This document shows positions 1 to 8,046 of a stretch of DNA of 64,000 nt, one piece after another. The translations under genes and the position numbers were made by a program. The notes below the pieces were generated by a model, which saw nothing but the letters and a program-made list of their open reading frames with translations, ran no database searches and had not been told where the DNA came from. Location of the stretch: NCBI GenBank assembly GCA_003220615.1, contig QHTB01000127.1, forward strand, positions 1 through 64,000, given 5' to 3'. Position 1 is the stretch's first letter. Each line of letters opens with the position of its first letter. Source of the stretch: Candidatus Rokuibacteriota bacterium (GTDB lineage Bacteria; Methylomirabilota; Methylomirabilia; Rokubacteriales; CSP1-6).

Positions 1-449
1 GCCTTGATCGAGGGGTGGAGGTTGACCTTCACCTTCCGCCCCTGCGACAGGATGTTGACCGTCGCGTCCTCGTTGACCGAGAGGTACACGCCGTACGTCG
101 AGGGCGGCGCACAGAGCTTGTCGACCTCTTCCTTGAGCGAGGAGATCTGCTCGCGCGCCTCGTAGAGGGCGTTCACCAGCTTCTCGTTCTGGTTGAACGC
201 CTGGACGAGCTGGCGATTGGCTTCCCGCAGCTTGTTCTCGAGGACCATGAATTCCTTCGGGGAATCCTCGAGCTTCTTGCGGAGATGCACCGTCTCCGCT
301 TCCAGGGACCGGACGTACGCTTGCAGATCCTGCACCTGGATCTCGTACTCAGTGAGCCGGCGACGGGTGCCGGAATCGGACATCGACGCGGGAAGGAACT
401 TGGAGAACCCTTCACGACTTGGGCTACCCTTTTTCTCGAACTCCTTCAT
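1..449 (-). CDS. arc: Proteasome-associated ATPase ARC/Mpa, N-terminal part (gene cut by window edge)
   Basis: The first 149 codons are visible; the gene continues beyond the left edge. The product starts MKEFEKKGSPSR. About residues 30-105 form a charged coiled coil with regular leucines (for example LEAETVHLRKKLED). The start of an OB-fold follows (YGVYLSVNEDATVNI). This order, coiled coil then OB domain, is that of ARC/Mpa, the hexameric AAA ATPase that unfolds substrates for the bacterial 20S proteasome. The AAA module itself is outside the window. The ATG is preceded by a purine-rich site (GAGGGGATGGG), and a matching promoter lies 70-100 bases upstream. The identification rests on architecture and remembered family sequence, because no catalytic motif can be seen. 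Confidence 0.8.
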   Translation of the reverse strand, partial: MKEFEKKGSPSREGFSKFLPASMSDSGTRRRLTEYEIQVQDLQAYVRSLEAETVHLRKKLEDSPKEFMVLENKLREANRQLVQAFNQNEKLVNALYEAREQISSLKEEVDKLCAPPSTYGVYLSVNEDATVNILSQGRKVKVNLHPSIK

Positions 450-520
450 AGCCCATCCCCTCTATCCTGACCCCAGGTGAGCGGCTCGTGCATGCGCTCG
501 ACTCCGCCGACTCTGCCCGA

Positions 521-550
521 AGTATAGGCGGCTGTAAAAAAGAAAGTCAA
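521..550 (-). promoter_or_regulatory. Sigma-70-type promoter for the proteasome ATPase gene
   Basis: Read on the minus strand: TTGACT (550-545), an 18-base spacer, then TATACT (526-521). Both boxes are one mismatch from consensus. It points at the ATPase gene starting at 449, leaving a 5' leader of about 65 bases. The remainder of the 281-base gap (450-730) holds only this and the opposing promoter at 696-725. Confidence 0.6.
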
Positions 551-695
551 GGTTCCGAGGCTGTTGCGCGCCTTTCGGGCCCGCGATTTTCCTCGCGTTT
601 CATTCGCCGACGTCGTCCTGCGCCTCCTCGCTGTCATTCAGGGGAGCAAGTTCCGTACCGAGCGTGCGCGTGGAACCCTCTCGTCGAGCAAACGG

Positions 696-725
696 TTGTC
701 GTCTGCATCAGGTTCCTCGTATAAG
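696..725 (+). promoter_or_regulatory. Candidate promoter for the peptide-type binding protein, possibly leaderless
   Basis: TTGTCG (696-701), an 18-base spacer and TATAAG (720-725). The -10 box ends only five bases before the ATG at 731, and no Shine-Dalgarno sequence precedes that ATG. A transcript starting 6-7 bases after the -10 box would begin at the start codon. Confidence 0.45.
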
Positions 726-730
726 AACGT

Positions 731-2266
731 ATGCGCCTCGCACGTCTCGGGTGCGTCGTCGTCTTCGGCGCGGCGGTCCTTGCCGCATGGCCGTCCGTTT
801 CTTCTCCTCAATTTGCCTCAGGAAGGAAGGAAGTTCGTGTTGGAGCCGTCGGAATTCCTTCCACGCTAGATCCAGCGGTGGCCCTCGAGGGAGCGTCGGC
901 TCTCATCGCACGACAGGTGTTCGACACGTTGGTCGCGTGGAAGGAGGGAACGACCGACATCGAGCCGGCGCTCGCCACGCGATGGACCGTGTCGCGCGAT
1001 GGTCTGACGTGGAGCTTCACGTTACGTGACAATGTGCGCTTTCATGACGGAACGGCACTTAACGCAGCAGAAGTTGCCGCGAGTTTTGATCGTCAGTTGA
1101 AAGATAGCCAGCGTGTGCCGGTGGTGTGGACGGCACTGCTGCGTGGCGCACCGGGAGTGGTGAAGGAAGTGCGCGCCGCCGACGCTCGTACGGTGCAGTT
1201 CGTCCTTCTCCAGCCGTACGCTCCGCTGTTGACGGTCCTCGCTCACCCCGGCTTCGGCATTGCCCGGCAGGTGTCCGCCGCCGACGGGACTGTTAGATTT
1301 ATCGGCTCTGGCCCTTACAGGTTGACCGACGCGTCAGGTGGCCGGATGACGCTCGACGCGGTCGCCGGACACTGGGCGGGAGCTCCCCGCGCGGAGCGGT
1401 TGATCTTTCTCGAAGTGGCGAACGACGACCACGCCGAAGCGGAGTTCGACGCTCGGGCTCTCGACCTGTGGTTCCCACCAGGGGCGCCACGACGCAACGA
1501 AGGGGCGCTCTCCGTCCCCGGGATCCAGGTCGGGTACCTGGCGTTTCAAACGGAAAAGGAGCCATTTTCTCGTAAGAAAATCCGACAGGCCGTGGCGGCT
1601 GCCATCGATCCTGCGGCGGTCGGCTCGGCGCTCGGGCGCACGGCAGTCCCCCTCCAGTCGTTCCTGCCGGCCGGGACGTGGGCGCGACGCGAAGGCTCTC
1701 CGATCCTCGGCGGTACGCGCCGCGCGGTGACCGGGCTGCTCGCTGAAGGCGGGTGGCCGAAAGGCTATTCGCCGACGCTGCTGGCGCCGAGCGAGTTGCC
1801 TGGCTTCGACGTCAGCGCCCTGGCTGACGCGCTCAAGACGAGCCTGCAGGCGGCCGACATCCCGGTGCGCGTACGTCTCGAACCCGATGCCGCCCTCCGG
1901 ACGGCGCGTGGTTCGGGCGAGCACGACATCGCTCTCGCCGAGGCCACCATCGCGGGCGGTGACCCGCATCTCTTCCTCTATCCACTGTCGACGAGCGAAG
2001 GCGCCAGCCGGGGACCACAGACGCTGAACTTCTCCTTCTATAGAAACCCCCGGCTCGATGACATGCTGATCCGCGCCAGCCAGATCGCCTTCCGGCCCGA
2101 GCGCGCGCGCCTGTACCAGCGCGCCCAGGCCGTGCTGTCCGAGGAGCTCCCGTGGATCCCGCTCTACGTGCGCCTGGTGTGGGCGGTCGCGCGGCCGGAG
2201 GTCCGGGGACTGCGTCTTCATCCAACCGGCCTGCCGCGCCTCACCGCGGTCAGCCTCGAGCCCTAG
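731..2266 (+). CDS. ABC transporter substrate-binding protein, peptide/nickel type (SBP_bac_5)
   Basis: The 511-residue product has a Sec signal peptide (residues 1-29, MRLARLGCVVVFGAAVLAAW). A family 5 solute-binding fold follows: LDPAVALEGASALIARQVFDTL near the N terminus, then LATRWTVSRDGLTWSFTLRDNVRFHDG, the classic signature of DppA/OppA-type proteins, and a C-terminal segment with QRAQAVLSEELPWIPLYV. It would bind a peptide, opine, glutathione or similar ligand outside the membrane. No permease or ATPase gene is adjacent, so it is an orphan binding protein that must share a translocator encoded elsewhere. The ligand cannot be predicted. Confidence 0.88.
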   Translation: MRLARLGCVVVFGAAVLAAWPSVSSPQFASGRKEVRVGAVGIPSTLDPAVALEGASALIARQVFDTLVAWKEGTTDIEPALATRWTVSRDGLTWSFTLRDNVRFHDGTALNAAEVAASFDRQLKDSQRVPVVWTALLRGAPGVVKEVRAADARTVQFVLLQPYAPLLTVLAHPGFGIARQVSAADGTVRFIGSGPYRLTDASGGRMTLDAVAGHWAGAPRAERLIFLEVANDDHAEAEFDARALDLWFPPGAPRRNEGALSVPGIQVGYLAFQTEKEPFSRKKIRQAVAAAIDPAAVGSALGRTAVPLQSFLPAGTWARREGSPILGGTRRAVTGLLAEGGWPKGYSPTLLAPSELPGFDVSALADALKTSLQAADIPVRVRLEPDAALRTARGSGEHDIALAEATIAGGDPHLFLYPLSTSEGASRGPQTLNFSFYRNPRLDDMLIRASQIAFRPERARLYQRAQAVLSEELPWIPLYVRLVWAVARPEVRGLRLHPTGLPRLTAVSLEP

Positions 2267-2283
2267 CCCTCCTTCCCTAGCCG

Positions 2284-3336
2284 ATGCCGACGATCGCCGA
2301 GACCACCGTCGAGAAGATCGAGATGGTGTTCCCCGAGCACGCGGGCGCCCCCGGCCAGATCCACGGCGGCCGCATGATGCAGTGGATCACCGAGGCAGGG
2401 ACGATGGCGGCGGCCCGCATGGCCCGGGGCCAGGTCGTGCTCGGCGCCATGGACGACATCGACTTCCTGCACCCGGTGAAGGTCGGCGAGATCGCCATCC
2501 TGCGTGCTCAGGTCGAGTACATCGGGCGGAGCTCGCTCGAGGTCGGCGTGCGCGTCTGGGCCGAGAACGTCAACACCGGTGCCCGCAGCGTGACCTTGAA
2601 CTCTCATCTGGTCTTCGTCAGCGTGGGCGACGACATCCGTCCACGGCCGGTGCGGGAGCGGATCGAGCCGCGGGGCGCCGCGGAGATGGCACTCGTCGAG
2701 GCCGCCCGGCAACGCCGCGAGCAACGTCTCACCCGATGGGCCAAACGCCTGGATCTAGCCACCGGAACACAATCGCGCGAGTCGGAGCCACTTCCCACCT
2801 CGAACGGGCCACCCTCGGCTCAAGCCGGGCACGCGGACCCCGCTACAACGTGGCGGTTCGAGTCGGTCCGGTCTGTGCTCCCTGAGGATGCCCTGTTCGG
2901 GACCACGATGTTCGCGGGCAAGCTGCTCATGGCACTCGACGAGGCAGGCGGCATCCTGTCGATGCGATACTGTCGGGGTCTGGTCATGACGGCCTGTCTC
3001 GACGCGATGGACTTCTACGCGCCGATCTCGACGCACGAGGTCGTCACGTTCAAGGCCGGGTTGAATTACGTCGGGACGTCGTCCCTGGAGGTGGGCGTGG
3101 AGGTGGTGACGGAAAAGCCGTGGACGGGCGAGGTGCGCCACGCCTGTACGGCCTTCCTCACCTACGTACATCTGGGGCCTGACCTCGGGCCGCGACCGTG
3201 CCCGCCGTTCACGCCCAACACGGTGGACGAGACGCGACGCTGGGAGGCGGCCAGGGAGCGAAGGGACCTTCGGTTGGCGCGGGTCAAGCGCCTCAAGGCG
3301 GCTCTCACCGGTGAGAGCCCGGCGGAGAAAGGGTAG
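2284..3336 (+). CDS. Acyl-CoA thioesterase with two tandem hotdog domains
   Basis: Two homologous halves lie in one 350-residue chain. The first (about residues 1-140) has GAPGQIHGGRMMQWITEAGTM and DDIDFLHPVKVGE. The second (about 190-320) has FAGKLLMALDEAGGILSMRY and DAMDFYAPISTHE. Each half ends with the conserved strand IGRSSLEVGVRVWAE or VGTSSLEVGVEVVTE. This is the YciA/BFIT acyl-CoA hydrolase arrangement, which releases free acids and CoA from acyl-CoAs in the cytosol. The first half has the usual N/G-x-H-G loop (QIHGG). In the second half the matching position reads FAGKL, so only one of each pair of active sites may be complete. No clear ribosome site precedes the ATG. Confidence 0.8.
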   Translation: MPTIAETTVEKIEMVFPEHAGAPGQIHGGRMMQWITEAGTMAAARMARGQVVLGAMDDIDFLHPVKVGEIAILRAQVEYIGRSSLEVGVRVWAENVNTGARSVTLNSHLVFVSVGDDIRPRPVRERIEPRGAAEMALVEAARQRREQRLTRWAKRLDLATGTQSRESEPLPTSNGPPSAQAGHADPATTWRFESVRSVLPEDALFGTTMFAGKLLMALDEAGGILSMRYCRGLVMTACLDAMDFYAPISTHEVVTFKAGLNYVGTSSLEVGVEVVTEKPWTGEVRHACTAFLTYVHLGPDLGPRPCPPFTPNTVDETRRWEAARERRDLRLARVKRLKAALTGESPAEKG

Positions 3337-3341
3337 CGGCG

Positions 3342-4091
3342 ATGTCAGGGCATTCCCGGTGGTCTCAGATCAAGCGCAAAAAGGGCAAGGCCGACGTGCA
3401 GCGCGGGAAGCTGTTCTCGAAGATCCTGCGCGAAATCACGGTTGCCGCCAGGAATGGCGGCGGCGATCCCAAGGCCAACATGCGACTCAAGGCCGCCATC
3501 GAGTCGGCCAAAGAAGCGAACATGCCCCAGGACAACATCAAGCGCGCTATCCAGAAGGGCACCGGAGAGCTGCCCGGTGAGTCGTACGAGGAGATCACCT
3601 ACGAGGGGTACGCGCCCGGCGGCGTCGCCATCCTGATCCGTGTGCTCACCGACAATCGCAACCGCACCGCCCCCGAGATCCGGCACACGTTCGAGAAATT
3701 CGGCGGCAACATGGCGGGATCGGGCGCCGTCGCGTGGATGTTCGAGCGCAAAGGCGTGATCCGCGTGGACGCGGCCAAGATCGGCGAGGACGATCTGCTC
3801 GCCAAGGCGCTCGACGCCGGGGCGACCGACATGACACGCGAAGAAAAAGTTTTTGAGATCACGACTGGTCCTGGTGAAATGGACGCGGTCCGCGGGGCGC
3901 TTGAAGGAGCCCGGGTTCCGGTCGTGGAGGCCGAGGTGACATTCGTCCCGCAGTCCACGGTGCGCGTGGAGGGCAAGGACGCCCCCCAGGTGCTGCGCCT
4001 CATCGAGGCACTGGAGGAACTGGACGACGTCCAGGCGGTCTACGGTAACTACGACATCCCGGACGAGGTCATGGAGGCCATCACGGTCTGA
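3342..4091 (+). CDS. yebC: YebC/PmpR-family protein
   Basis: 249 residues with the unmistakable N terminus MSGHSRWSQIKRKKGKADVQ, followed by GKLFSKILREITVAAR and NMRLKAAIESAKEANMPQDN. The full-length match covers all three YebC domains. Family members act as DNA-binding regulators in some bacteria; more recently members have been linked to relief of ribosome stalling at proline runs. The gene directly precedes ruvC, the standard yebC-ruvC-ruvA-ruvB order, and the spacing to ruvC is short enough for co-transcription. Confidence 0.97.
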   Translation: MSGHSRWSQIKRKKGKADVQRGKLFSKILREITVAARNGGGDPKANMRLKAAIESAKEANMPQDNIKRAIQKGTGELPGESYEEITYEGYAPGGVAILIRVLTDNRNRTAPEIRHTFEKFGGNMAGSGAVAWMFERKGVIRVDAAKIGEDDLLAKALDAGATDMTREEKVFEITTGPGEMDAVRGALEGARVPVVEAEVTFVPQSTVRVEGKDAPQVLRLIEALEELDDVQAVYGNYDIPDEVMEAITV

Positions 4092-4107
4092 GCGACCGTC
4101 GGGCGGC

Positions 4108-4596
4108 CTGCCCGCCCGGGTCGTCGGCGTCGATCCCGGCCTCGTCGGCACCGGCTTCGCCGTTCTCGAATCCGGTCCCGGTGGTATCGACGTTCTCGGC
4201 GCCGGAGTCATCGAGACTCGCGCCAGCATGCCCCTCTCCGAACGCGTGCACGCGATCTACGACGGCGTGTTTGCGCTCCTCGACAAGCACGCGCCATCCG
4301 CGGTGGTGGTGGAAGACCTGTACGCATCCTACGACTTCCCGCGCACCGCGCTGCTCATGGCCCACGCCCGCGGCGTCATCTGTCTGGCCGCGCACCAGAA
4401 GGGGTTGCCGGTGGTGACTCTCGCGCCGGCGGAGGTCAAACGAGCGATCGCGGCCAACGGGGCGGCGTCGAAGGAGCAGATCCAGCACTCCATCCAGCGG
4501 CTGCTTTCGCTTGCCGAGTTGCCGCGGCCGTCCCACGTGGCCGACGCGCTCGCCATGGCGTTCACGGGCCTGGGCCGCATGCGCCTGCTGCGGTGA
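4108..4596 (+). CDS. ruvC: Crossover junction endodeoxyribonuclease RuvC
   Basis: The nuclease resolves Holliday junctions with RuvAB. Visible acidic residues: D in RVVGVDPGLVGTGFAV, E in VVVEDLYASYDFPRTALL, and H plus D in the C-terminal SHVADALAMAF. A His in the third position is also used by Thermus RuvC, so this is a functional variant rather than a loss. The open frame has no ATG, GTG or TTG before the conserved VVGVDPG. The first plausible start is CTG at 4108, three codons before the homology; the start is therefore uncertain, but the gene is not. Length is about 162 residues, normal for RuvC. Confidence 0.93.
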   Translation: MPARVVGVDPGLVGTGFAVLESGPGGIDVLGAGVIETRASMPLSERVHAIYDGVFALLDKHAPSAVVVEDLYASYDFPRTALLMAHARGVICLAAHQKGLPVVTLAPAEVKRAIAANGAASKEQIQHSIQRLLSLAELPRPSHVADALAMAFTGLGRMRLLR

Positions 4597-4603
4597 TGGC
4601 CCC

Positions 4604-5257
4604 ATGATCGCTTCGCTGAGCGGGCGTTTACGGCGGCGGCTCGAGGATCGCATCGTCCTCGAGACCGGGGGCGTCGGCTACGAGGTCTTCCTTCCCCCGA
4701 ACGTCATGCGGCAGATCGAGCACCTGACCCCCGACGACAGCGAGAAGGCGAGCGAGGTGAGCCTGGTCACTCACTATCACGCCACCCGTGACCAGCCGCG
4801 TCCCGTGCTGATCGGCTTCACCAACGAGCTCGACAAGGAGTTCTTCGAGAAGCTGATCACGGTGAAGGACATGGGACCGATGGTGGCGGCGCGGGCGTTG
4901 GCGGTGCCGGTGTCGGAGATCGCGGCAGCGATCGCGCGGCAGGACGAGAAGTACCTCCGCTCGCTGCCCGGCATCGGGCCGCAGAAGGCCAAGAACATCG
5001 TCGCGCAGCTCCACGGCAAGGTGGCCAAGTTCGCCCTGCTCCAGGGTGAGGCCGCGCCGGCTCCGACCCCGGCGCCAGCCGCGGCCGAGGGCCAGGACAG
5101 CCTGCGCGAGCTCGTGTGGGAAGTGCTCGTCAAGCAGCTCGGCCATCGCCCGAGCGAGGCATCGCAGCTCATCACCGACGCCCTCAAGCGCCGGCCCGGC
5201 ATCATGAGCGCCGAGGACCTGTTCGACGAGATCTACCGTGGAGCGAAGGCCTCGTGA
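4604..5257 (+). CDS. ruvA: Holliday junction branch migration protein RuvA
   Basis: 217 residues beginning MIASLSGRLRRRLEDRIVLE, the RuvA OB domain. A tandem helix-hairpin-helix region follows (EFFEKLITVKDMGPMVAARAL and LRSLPGIGPQKAKNIVAQL). After an Ala/Pro linker (about residues 148-160) comes the C-terminal three-helix domain that binds RuvB. The ATG at 4604 was chosen because the family N terminus starts exactly there; the frame is open upstream within ruvC. The RuvA stop overlaps the RuvB start as GTGA, implying coupled translation. Confidence 0.96.
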   Translation: MIASLSGRLRRRLEDRIVLETGGVGYEVFLPPNVMRQIEHLTPDDSEKASEVSLVTHYHATRDQPRPVLIGFTNELDKEFFEKLITVKDMGPMVAARALAVPVSEIAAAIARQDEKYLRSLPGIGPQKAKNIVAQLHGKVAKFALLQGEAAPAPTPAPAAAEGQDSLRELVWEVLVKQLGHRPSEASQLITDALKRRPGIMSAEDLFDEIYRGAKAS

Positions 5258-6321
5258 GCCCAGCCAGCGCTCCGACACCTCCCGAGGATCCGTCCGTTGC
5301 GCGGATCCTCAGTCGGGCCGCCGCGCCCGAGGAGGCCCAGTTCGAGCGTCAGCTCCGTCCGCGGTCGTTCGCCGAGTACGTGGGCCAGGAGCAGGCGGTG
5401 GCGAGCCTGCGCGTGTCCGTCGAAGCCGCCCGAGGCCGCCGCGAGTGCGTCGATCACGTCCTGCTCTACGGCCCGCCCGGTCTGGGCAAGACCACGCTCG
5501 CGGGCGTGATCGCCAACGAGATGGGCACGAACCTCGTCACGACCTCCGGGCCGGCGGTGGAGCGGGGCGGCGACCTGATGGGGATCCTGTCCAACCTCAA
5601 CGAGCACGACGTCCTCTTCATCGACGAGATCCATCGTCTTCCGCGGGTCGTGGAAGAGCTGTTGTACCCGGCCATGGAGGATTTCTCGGTGAACTTCGTG
5701 ATGGAACGCGGCATGTATGCGCGTGCCCTCAAGCATCGGCTGTCCCCGTTCACCCTGGTGGGCGCCACCACGCGGCCGGGGATGCTCTCGGCGCCGCTTC
5801 GCGAGCGCTTCGGGATCTTCCACCACCTCGACTTCTACTCGGAAGCCGAGCTGACCCGCATCGTGCTCCGCTCCGCCGAGATCCTCGGCGCCAAGGTCGA
5901 GCCGGGTGGAGCGGGCGAGATCGCCCGGCGCGCCCGCGGCACGCCACGGATCGTGAATCGTCTGCTGCGTCGGGTCCGCGACTACGCCCAGGTGGCCGGC
6001 GACGGGATCATCACGGCCGCCATCGCTCGTGACGCGCTCGACAAGGAAGGCGTGGACGGCCGAGGTCTCGATCGGCTCGACCGGCGATTCCTGACCGCCA
6101 TCGTCGAGCACTACGGCGGGGGTCCTGTCGGCATCGAGGCCGTCGCGGCCACGATCAACGACGAGGCCGAGTCGCTCACGGAGATGGTGGAGCCCTATCT
6201 CTTGAAGATCGGCTTCGTCGTGCGCACGCCGACGGGTCGGCGGGTGACCCGTGAGGCATACCTGCATTTGGAGAGGCAACCGCCCGCCACGCAAGGCGGG
6301 CAGGGCGGTCTCTTCGAGTGA
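5254..6321 (+). CDS. ruvB: Holliday junction DNA helicase RuvB
   Basis: The 355-residue AAA+ motor drives branch migration with RuvA. Walker A is GPPGLGKT (residues 73-80) and Walker B plus sensor context is FIDEIHRL (122-129). GATTRPGMLSAPLRERFG contains the sensor 1 and arginine-finger region, and the C-terminal winged helix ends with YLLKIGFVVRTPTGRRVT. The GTG start at 5254 overlaps the ruvA stop. The first 30 residues are a variable extension (MSPASAPTPPED) as in many RuvB proteins. Confidence 0.97.
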   Translation: MSPASAPTPPEDPSVARILSRAAAPEEAQFERQLRPRSFAEYVGQEQAVASLRVSVEAARGRRECVDHVLLYGPPGLGKTTLAGVIANEMGTNLVTTSGPAVERGGDLMGILSNLNEHDVLFIDEIHRLPRVVEELLYPAMEDFSVNFVMERGMYARALKHRLSPFTLVGATTRPGMLSAPLRERFGIFHHLDFYSEAELTRIVLRSAEILGAKVEPGGAGEIARRARGTPRIVNRLLRRVRDYAQVAGDGIITAAIARDALDKEGVDGRGLDRLDRRFLTAIVEHYGGGPVGIEAVAATINDEAESLTEMVEPYLLKIGFVVRTPTGRRVTREAYLHLERQPPATQGGQGGLFE

Positions 6322-6325
6322 CGCC

Positions 6326-6541
6326 ATGTCGGATGTTGGCCGAGCCCTCGTCATCGTCGGCGCCGTCATCGCGGTGGTTGGCATCGTGCTGATGCTCGCG
6401 GGGCGGGTGCCGTGGATCGGCCGGCTGCCCGGCGACATCTATATACGCCGCGGCAACTGGTCCTTCTACTTCCCCCTGGCGACGTCGCTCCTCCTGAGCG
6501 TGATCCTCACGCTGATGTTCTGGTTGATCGGTCGCCGGTGA
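6326..6541 (+). CDS. DUF2905 family small membrane protein
   Basis: 71 residues with two predicted membrane helices (about 6-27 and 47-67) separated by the conserved loop GRVPWIGRLPGDIYIRRGNW, which defines DUF2905. The function is unknown. The gene very often lies next to ruvB, as here, with a 4-base gap. Its stop overlaps the next gene's GTG start. The ATG at 6326 is the only start that gives a complete first helix without running into RuvB. Confidence 0.88.
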   Translation: MSDVGRALVIVGAVIAVVGIVLMLAGRVPWIGRLPGDIYIRRGNWSFYFPLATSLLLSVILTLMFWLIGRR

Positions 6542-7656
6542 GGCTCCTCCTCGGGGCGCTGGCGCTGCTGGTCGCCTCACCAGCCGCCGCCGTCGCCTCG
6601 GGGATGATTCGTGTGGCGCTGGTCGAGTCCGCGCGGGCGGCCGACATCCGCGGCTTCGACATCGATGTGACCCCGCTCGGCGTCGGGTGCCCGCGCTGTC
6701 CGGGCGTGCCGTGGCGAGTCGACGTCGTCCGCGCCACGGCCACGGCGACGGCCGTCGAGATCGACGGCCGGGCGGCCGCCGCCTTCCGGCTCACGAGCGA
6801 GCGCTCGCTGCGGCTCAATGGTCGTGAATACGTGGCGCCGCTCGAGATCATCCGCCATGGCAGCGGCCTCGCCGTGATCAACGAGTTGCCGATGGAAGAG
6901 TACGTGGCCGGCGTCCTGCGCGCCGAGACCGGTGAGCGCTGGCCGGCGGAGGCCCTGCGCGCCCAGGCCATCGTGGCCCGCACCTACGCGGCGTACCAGC
7001 GCTCGGTCGCCGGCGCCAAGCCCTATCAGATCGTAGCGACGACTGCGCATCAGCTCTTCGCCGGGCGCGTGTCGCCGACGTCGCCGTCGTGGAACGCCGT
7101 CCAGGACACCGCCGGCCAGGTCCTGCGCTGGGAGGGCGAGCTGTTTCCGGCCTTCTACCACAGCGAGAGCGGGGGCTACACGGAAGACCCGCGCACGGTC
7201 TTCGCCGCCCGCAACATCCCCGCGCTCAAGCCGGTCGTGTGCCCGTTCTCGACCGGCTCGCCGCACTACTACTGGAGCCTCGACGTCCGCCTCGGCGAGC
7301 TGACGGACATCCTGCGAAAGGGCGGCGTGGACGTCGGCCTCGTCAGCGCGATCGAGGTGACGGAGCGCACACCGTCGCTGCGGGCGTCGGTGGTGACCGT
7401 TCGAGGCACGCGCGGCGCTGTCCGGGTCCGAGGCAACGATCTCCGACGCATGGTCGGCTTCGAGACTCTGAAGAGCACGCTGTTCGCGGTCGCCATCGAC
7501 GGCGAGGCGGCGCACTTCGCCGGTCGCGGCTACGGCCACGGCGTCGGCCTCTGTCAATGGGGCGCCAAGGGCATGGCCGAGCAGGGCCACCCCGCGCGGC
7601 GAATTCTCGAGTTCTACTACCCTGGGGCGACGCTGGGCTTCCTCGACGGCGGGTAA
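6538..7656 (+). CDS. SpoIID/LytB domain protein
   Basis: 372 residues with a short signal peptide (MRLLLGALALLVASPAAAVA). The SpoIID core follows: ELPMEEYVAGVLRAETGERW, ALRAQAIVARTYAAYQR, YHSESGGYTEDPRTVF and the C-terminal GYGHGVGLCQWGAKGMAEQG. SpoIID-type proteins are peptidoglycan lytic transglycosylases acting on denuded glycan; non-sporulating bacteria keep homologues for envelope remodelling. The catalytic Glu is likely in ELPMEEY. Start GTG at 6538 overlaps the upstream DUF2905 stop. Confidence 0.88.
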   Translation: MRLLLGALALLVASPAAAVASGMIRVALVESARAADIRGFDIDVTPLGVGCPRCPGVPWRVDVVRATATATAVEIDGRAAAAFRLTSERSLRLNGREYVAPLEIIRHGSGLAVINELPMEEYVAGVLRAETGERWPAEALRAQAIVARTYAAYQRSVAGAKPYQIVATTAHQLFAGRVSPTSPSWNAVQDTAGQVLRWEGELFPAFYHSESGGYTEDPRTVFAARNIPALKPVVCPFSTGSPHYYWSLDVRLGELTDILRKGGVDVGLVSAIEVTERTPSLRASVVTVRGTRGAVRVRGNDLRRMVGFETLKSTLFAVAIDGEAAHFAGRGYGHGVGLCQWGAKGMAEQGHPARRILEFYYPGATLGFLDGG

Positions 7657-7698
7657 TCGCGCATTCCGATCACGTGGCAGGACTTCGAGAAGGTCGAT

Positions 7699-7995
7699 AT
7701 GCGCGTCGGCGTGGTGACCGACGTTCGTGAGTTCCCAGAGGCCCGTCGCCCGGCCTACCGGTTGTGGATCGACTTCGGTGAGCTCGGTGTCAAGCGCTCC
7801 AGCGCCCAGATCACCCGGCACTATCGTCCTGAGGAGCTTGTCGGACGCCTCGTCGTTGCCGTCGTGAATTTTCCACCCAAGCAGATCGGGCCATTCGTGT
7901 CCGAGGTTCTCGTCCTCGGTGCGTACGACGACGCTGGCGAGGTGATCCTGCTCCACCCCGATCGCGCTGTGGTTCTCGGCGCAAAGATCGGCTGA
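7699..7995 (+). CDS. csaA: tRNA-binding domain protein, CsaA type
   Basis: An OB-fold tRNA_bind protein of about 98 residues: MRVGVVTDVREFPEARRPAY, LWIDFGELGVKRSSAQIT, then PKQIGPFVSEVLVLGAYD. CsaA is a homodimeric tRNA-binding, chaperone-like protein. Family members normally begin about a dozen residues earlier with a segment resembling DFEKVDMRVG. That segment (TWQDFEKVD) is present in frame upstream, but the only in-frame codons between the upstream stop at 7654-7656 and this ATG are ATT (7663) and ATC (7669), which are rare starts. The true start may be 7663. Confidence 0.88.
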   Translation: MRVGVVTDVREFPEARRPAYRLWIDFGELGVKRSSAQITRHYRPEELVGRLVVAVVNFPPKQIGPFVSEVLVLGAYDDAGEVILLHPDRAVVLGAKIG

Positions 7996-8046
7996 TCCCG
8001 GCCCCACTGGCAACGCTCTTGCACCCGCTCGGGGTGGAGCTGCGCC

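Noticed and set aside
5233-6438. A 401-codon antisense frame across ruvB.
   Set aside because: Same reason: complement of a strongly biased gene, no supporting motif.
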